DNA of 64,000 nucleotides from the NCBI GenBank assembly GCA_963691655.1, contig OY829326.1:88839235-88903234 (forward strand), in the 5' to 3' direction. The notes below the pieces were generated by a model. The model made no database searches, was not told the DNA's origin, and saw only the letters and a list, made by a program, of their open reading frames with translations. The translations under genes were made by a program, and so were the position numbers. The stretch is from Toxonevra muliebris (lineage: Eukaryota > Arthropoda > Insecta > Diptera > Pallopteridae). Positions 59,644-64,000 of the stretch are shown here, piece after piece. The first letter of the stretch is position 1. Every line of letters begins with the position of its first letter.

Positions 59644-62600
59644 ATGAACAATAAAAATGATTCAAACATCAAACTCATCGCGCTTCTACTTCCAGTTTGC
59701 TTAGAGTTAATACAAATTTGCAGTGCAACATTTACCATGCAGGACTGTACTAAATTGAATGCTACCAAACAATGTGAATGCACTAAATATTTCTCAAGTA
59801 AAGGAGCATTTTCAATGAACTGTCCACCACCATTGGCATCTCTCGCACCAACGGAAATGAAAGAAAATAGAAAATTTCGTATAATTTTAAGGCCTGATAT
59901 TTCGACAGCTATCACATGTAAAACCTATAATCCAGATGATTATAATTTCTTGCCAACCATCGTGATTGGCCGCTGTCCAGAAGTATTTTTTAAAGATTGC
60001 CCACTCGTAAAATTTGTGGAGCTTTTCAAAAGTCTTGGCATTACTGATGTTACCAAATTGTGGGTAGAAAATTCTAAATTGGGAGAGATCTTACAGCGTG
60101 ACCATTTCAACGGCTTAGGCGAATTGAAGTATTTATACTTGAATAAGAATGGATTGTTTGATTTGCCAGTGGACCTTTTCAATGATTTGGAACAGCTCGT
60201 CGAATTGGATTTGGCAGCAAATAATATTACTTTGTCCATGAACATATTTGCCAAGTTGCAAAATCTCAAAATACTTAATTTAAGTGCAAATAACGTTCGG
60301 CGTCTGCCTATTGGCATATTTCAGAATCAGAAGAAGCTGCAAACATTATCTTTAATGTACAACCAGCTGAATACTTTAAATGCTACAGATTTTGCAGATA
60401 TTACATCAATCGTAGAGTTGCAATTAAGTTCGAATAATATTGAATATTTTGCTGAAGAAATTTTCTCGACTTTGACGAAGCTGCAAACCATCTTTCTCGA
60501 TGGAAATAGTATCCGTGAACTGCCTGAACAATTATTGGTGCGTAATGTGAATTTAAAACAATTTTTGCTATATAAAAATCAGGGAGCAATACAGCAAGTG
60601 CCACAAAAATTATTTGCAGATAAGCCGCAATTGGACTCGGTGCATCTGACCTGTGAGCTGGAGCATTTAAACGAAGATATATTTTCCAATTCAAGCAAAC
60701 TTAGATCTATAGATCTGAGTTTTAATAACTTGAGCAGGCTTCCCGGAGCTGTGCTCCGGGATCAATTTGTTCTGAAGAACCTCTTTTTAGAGCATAATAA
60801 TATACAATCACTGCCGGATGAACTTTTTGAGCATACATTAAATTTGGAGGTCTTGGCTTTAAATTACAATCGAATAAAAGAAGTGTCGTCGACGATCTTT
60901 AAAAATCTCAAGCGTTTACGTGCCCTCGACTTAAGAAATAATCAACTGGTGAAAATCGCAGAGACTGCATTTAAATACTGTCATGCAATGGATTTTATAC
61001 AGTTGGATAATAACCAATTGCAACTGAAGCCGATTAGGAATGAAAGTGATTTGGGGACAATGACACCTTCAAATCCATTTCGATTTATGCCAAAATTGGA
61101 ATTTCTAAGTTTACGGAACAATTGCATACAACATTTTATACCTTGCATCTTTTCCTCTGAGCTCAGAGATATAGATCTAAGCTTCAACAATTTAACTTCG
61201 ATAACTTATTATGATCTGATACAAACAGCGACAATAACACAAAAGATCGCCATAAATTTAACTTCAAATCAAATAAAAACTGTGAACTTTGATTCGTTGC
61301 CGGGGAACGTGAACGGCGTTCCAATCTCAATAAATGTAGATTTGAACAACAATCCATTGAATTGTGATTGCAAATTATTGAAATTCATCGAATTTCTAAA
61401 TGATGATGAGCAGCCTAAAAATATAAAAATTTCACTTAACATAAGATCAGTGAAGTGCCATAAACCAATCGACCTCGCTGGCAGCCATTTGCATGATATA
61501 AAATCATCACAACTGATATGCGCTCTAGAAGCTGACGTCTGTACACCGCATTGCCAGTGCTCTAAGCATTCAGAGAAAGTTTTGATAGTGAATTGCACTG
61601 GAGCAGAACTATCTGAGTTGCGCATATTACCCAACCTTAGAAAATTAAATTTAACAACGATCGAACTCTATTTGAATGAGAATAAGCTAAAGGAACTTCC
61701 CGAAATTGAAGCAGTTGCAGGATATGCCAATGTTACAAATCTATATGCTGCTGGCAATCAAATTACAAACCTGAATATACCAAATTTACCACCAAAAATT
61801 GTTCACTTGGATGTGCAGCGTAATAATCTACAACGCTTAAATGTGAGCACTTTGAATTACTTAAATTCCAGTCTTTCACTAAAGTCTCTACATTTATCGA
61901 ACAACCCATGGATATGTGACTGCGAAACTAAAGATTTGCTCGCATTCACACAAAACAACTATGAAAAGATACACGATCTGAAGCAGATGCTTTGCACCAG
62001 TTCATCTCCGCAGGCGGCCTCTCGGTCGTTTCACAATCTCGCCATCACTGATATCTGTCCGCTGAAATCTGCTGGTGTCATCACAATCATAATGATAGTC
62101 TGCCTTATCAGCTTACTTATTGGCATATGCGCTATTTTATATTATAAATATCAGAAAGCTATAAAAATTTGGTTGTATTCGCATAATCTCTGCTTGTGCT
62201 GCGTTACAGAAAATGACCTTGATAAACACAAATTGTACGACGCTTTCATCTCCTACTCACACAAAGATGAACAATTTATTGTTGAACACTTATGGCCACA
62301 GCTGGAACAACCAACGGTTGCTGCATCTAATACTTCGGCGCCACGCTTTAAACTCTGCATCCATACCCGAGATTGGATAGTAGGCGATTATGTTGCTGAG
62401 CAAATTCATCGTTCTATCCAGGAGTCTTGCCGTACTATAATTGTCCTATCACAAAACTTCATTGAATCTGTATGGGCACGTATGGAATTCAAGATTGCAC
62501 TTCGATCAGCGTTAAATGAGGGACGCTCACGTATAATTGTAATAATTTACGGCGAGATAAAAGATGTTGAAACTTTAGATCCAGTCTTGCAGTCATATTT

Positions 62601-62739
62601 AAAAATGAATACTTACTTGAAATGGGGCGATCCGTGGTTCTGGCAGAAGCTGCGCTATGCAATGCCGCATAATTCGCGACGAGTTCAATTGCATACCCAA
62701 ATTAAGAGCTCAAATAATATTGAAATGATTAATTTGTAA
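59644..62739 (+). CDS. Toll-type receptor, single uninterrupted coding exon
   Basis: The 1031-residue protein has a signal peptide (about 9-28), an N-terminal Cys-rich part (35-119), leucine-rich repeats (about 136-545), a Cys cap NPLNCDCKLLKFIEF (570-626), an LRRNT cap CTPHCQC (633-651), a second short LRR block (660-752), a second cap NPWICDC (754-805), a membrane helix (810-834) and an intracellular TIR domain (863-1010) with YDAFISYSHKDE, the BB-loop RDWIVGDY, and the FW box DPWFW. This is the Toll-1 type multi-cysteine layout; Drosophila Toll has about 1097 residues. Family members bind Spaetzle-type cytokines and signal through MyD88 to NF-kappaB factors. ATG 59644 is the first ATG after the in-frame TAA at 59611, in good context (CAAAATG). 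Compared with my memory of Toll, the TIR has about 8 extra residues after WPQLEQ and the C-terminal tail is only 21 residues. Which Toll paralogue it is cannot be decided here. Confidence 0.95.
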   Translation: MNNKNDSNIKLIALLLPVCLELIQICSATFTMQDCTKLNATKQCECTKYFSSKGAFSMNCPPPLASLAPTEMKENRKFRIILRPDISTAITCKTYNPDDYNFLPTIVIGRCPEVFFKDCPLVKFVELFKSLGITDVTKLWVENSKLGEILQRDHFNGLGELKYLYLNKNGLFDLPVDLFNDLEQLVELDLAANNITLSMNIFAKLQNLKILNLSANNVRRLPIGIFQNQKKLQTLSLMYNQLNTLNATDFADITSIVELQLSSNNIEYFAEEIFSTLTKLQTIFLDGNSIRELPEQLLVRNVNLKQFLLYKNQGAIQQVPQKLFADKPQLDSVHLTCELEHLNEDIFSNSSKLRSIDLSFNNLSRLPGAVLRDQFVLKNLFLEHNNIQSLPDELFEHTLNLEVLALNYNRIKEVSSTIFKNLKRLRALDLRNNQLVKIAETAFKYCHAMDFIQLDNNQLQLKPIRNESDLGTMTPSNPFRFMPKLEFLSLRNNCIQHFIPCIFSSELRDIDLSFNNLTSITYYDLIQTATITQKIAINLTSNQIKTVNFDSLPGNVNGVPISINVDLNNNPLNCDCKLLKFIEFLNDDEQPKNIKISLNIRSVKCHKPIDLAGSHLHDIKSSQLICALEADVCTPHCQCSKHSEKVLIVNCTGAELSELRILPNLRKLNLTTIELYLNENKLKELPEIEAVAGYANVTNLYAAGNQITNLNIPNLPPKIVHLDVQRNNLQRLNVSTLNYLNSSLSLKSLHLSNNPWICDCETKDLLAFTQNNYEKIHDLKQMLCTSSSPQAASRSFHNLAITDICPLKSAGVITIIMIVCLISLLIGICAILYYKYQKAIKIWLYSHNLCLCCVTENDLDKHKLYDAFISYSHKDEQFIVEHLWPQLEQPTVAASNTSAPRFKLCIHTRDWIVGDYVAEQIHRSIQESCRTIIVLSQNFIESVWARMEFKIALRSALNEGRSRIIVIIYGEIKDVETLDPVLQSYLKMNTYLKWGDPWFWQKLRYAMPHNSRRVQLHTQIKSSNNIEMINL

Positions 62740-63034
62740 AAATATTTTGTAATAGGGAATTTTCTCAAGTAAATTTAGAATTAAGTAACTAAAGAAAAAT
62801 TTATTTATTACTTAATATGTTCAATGGACATTGAAATACTTTATCATATTTTTCGAAACAAAGACTCACGAGTTTCCAAAAATCGTTACACGAAAACAAA
62901 AAAGATTTGAGCCAAAAGAAAAATTAGGGTTTTCAATTAAGAATTTGGTAAAAAAAAATGTTGGGCTCGAAAAAAATAAAAAATTTCCCACCTGGCCGAT
63001 TTAAAACGGAACGACCCATTTGTATACATTTGTG

Positions 63035-63040
63035 AATAAA
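63035..63040 (+). terminator. Likely polyadenylation signal AATAAA
   Basis: AATAAA lies 296 bp after the receptor stop codon. Another AATAAA at 62975-62980 sits in an A-rich run and is an alternative. Either would give a 3' UTR of about 250-320 bp. Confidence 0.4.
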
Positions 63041-63973
63041 CAAATGAAAATTCCTGCCGTGAATCTAACTCGAATGCATAGAATGACAGCAATTATTTTT
63101 AACAAACGAAACAGTCACAATATTTTTTTCCTCTCGATTTTGAATTCTATTCAATTTATTTAATGCAGACAGGTATTATTTGACCAGGAAGAGCAAAAAC
63201 AAATACAACAAAATAAAGGAATAAAATTGCAAAATTTAATACACAGAATTGCTGTTGCTGCTATTTCTGTTGCTACTGCTGTTGCTACACAATTTTACAC
63301 TTCACCACATTTATGCGCTTCATTGCATGCGAAATTTGTTGTAAGCGTTATGCAAAAATGTTTGCAAATATTTTAATTTGATTTGATAACTTGTGACAAT
63401 TTCCAAGAATGGTCTTCAATGTTCAATGTTTTTATTGGCAAAGTAACAAACGTAAAATTAAATTGAATCTAACCTCTTCCCAAGCAAGAGTGGGAGGAAA
63501 GGGAGGAAATATATGTATGTAGAGAGTATCCGAGAGATGGAAATAGAAAGAAATATTCAAATTAAATAAAGGTAAATTATTAAGTTATGTATTGAGTTTT
63601 TAGATGAAAAATGTCGCCCAGCCTTAACAACTGAACCTTAAACCTAATGAAATTTGAAGAGCACATTTCTTCAAGAGAGAAAAGAAGTTCTTTAGAATTA
63701 AACCTTGAAGGGCATTGTATTTTCATTTTAAAACTATAATAAATATAATTTTTTGTCTGGGAACCAAGTGGACGGTGCTGGAGTGTCAGATTACATAAAT
63801 AGTTAAAGTTTTGTTTATCCGGCTTAACCCAATAATGCCTAGCGGTGACATATGGCACCTTATCACTAAGCCCTTTCTGAGCCAGGTTCAAAAACATTTT
63901 TTTCTCAAGTTACAGTGTATTTATATATTTATTTAATGATGCATAAAACTACCACATATGTTCTTGGTGCAAA
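63041..63973. other. Downstream flank of the Toll-type gene, no gene seen
   Basis: A TGCTGT/TTGCTGC triplet tract is at 63249-63290. The minus frame 63580-63897 shows no domain; it may be transposon-derived, but I cannot name it. Confidence 0.4.
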
Positions 63974-64000
63974 ATCACTGCTGAGGAACCGTAGCGGGTT
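63974..64000 (+). repeat. Dispersed repeat, copy 4 (cut by window edge)
   Basis: ATCACTGCTGAGGAACCGTA followed by GCGGGTT matches the core of the 16.2/27.6/44.6 kb family just before its CCGAAACGGCC motif. The rest is outside the window. Confidence 0.6.

Noticed and set aside
59634..61634. Minus-strand frames of 69-125 codons inside the receptor gene
   Set aside because: They overlap a complete, domain-rich plus-strand coding region and show no features of their own.
63580..63897. 105-codon minus-strand frame near the right end
   Set aside because: No domain, signal or neighbouring transposon motif; length is within chance for this region.

Overview
The window is AT-rich, repeat-laden insect DNA, almost certainly from a higher (brachyceran) fly. 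Three things point there: CAG/CAA-rich coding sequence with long Gln, Ala, Ser and Gly runs; a Toll-type receptor whose TIR domain is very close to Drosophila Toll as I remember it; and many short non-autonomous DNA transposons and broken non-LTR elements of the kind common in tephritid fruit flies. The tephritid placement is an inference from repeat style. No database was searched.

Only two protein-coding loci are well supported. The first, on the plus strand, is a long leader (about 4.4-5.36 kb) followed by a 1867-nt coding exon (5361-7227) that ends at a consensus splice donor. Its last 43 residues resemble my recollection of insect cGMP-specific phosphodiesterase 9, so it may be a 5' exon of that gene; this is tentative. 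The second, near the right end, is an uninterrupted 1031-codon Toll-type receptor (59644-62739) with signal peptide, two blocks of leucine-rich repeats with cysteine caps, one membrane helix and a complete TIR domain. Between them lie about 52 kb without a convincing further exon. If the first gene's intron spans this, the Toll gene is nested in it on the same strand. A perfect acceptor-donor junction at 34380/34381 looks like a recursive splice site, as expected inside a giant fly intron.

The gap is mostly repeat debris. From left to right: a LINE 5' end with a long open ORF1 (1-1826, minus) beside a TTAGG tract; a hAT MITE with target duplications (7.6-8.3 kb); a broken LINE (10.9-12.4 kb); a large CAGTGATG-ended element (12.6-13.4 kb); a TTAA-flanked MITE (14.6-15.0 kb); copies of one short dispersed repeat at 16.2, 27.6, 44.6 and 64.0 kb; LINE remnants at 21, 24.5, 31.5, 37.5, 46 and 55 kb; a mariner-like remnant (28.3 kb); a fold-back MITE (30.2 kb); a 630-bp inverted repeat (39.4-40.0 kb); a tandemly duplicated repeat unit with a CTACTATTTT-type minisatellite (40.1-41.7 kb); a TIR element holding a perfect 22-bp hairpin (46.7-47.7 kb); an inverted GACTCCAATT minisatellite (50.6-51.05 kb); a 161-bp hAT MITE with perfect 8-bp target duplications (52.0 kb); and two adjacent palindromic AT microsatellites (57.0 kb).

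I found no CRISPR array, rRNA or convincing tRNA, and no operon-like layout. The most promising items for follow-up are the candidate recursive splice site, the paired inverted-repeat structures that could form long hairpin RNAs, and a small candidate secreted-peptide exon at 15.5 kb.
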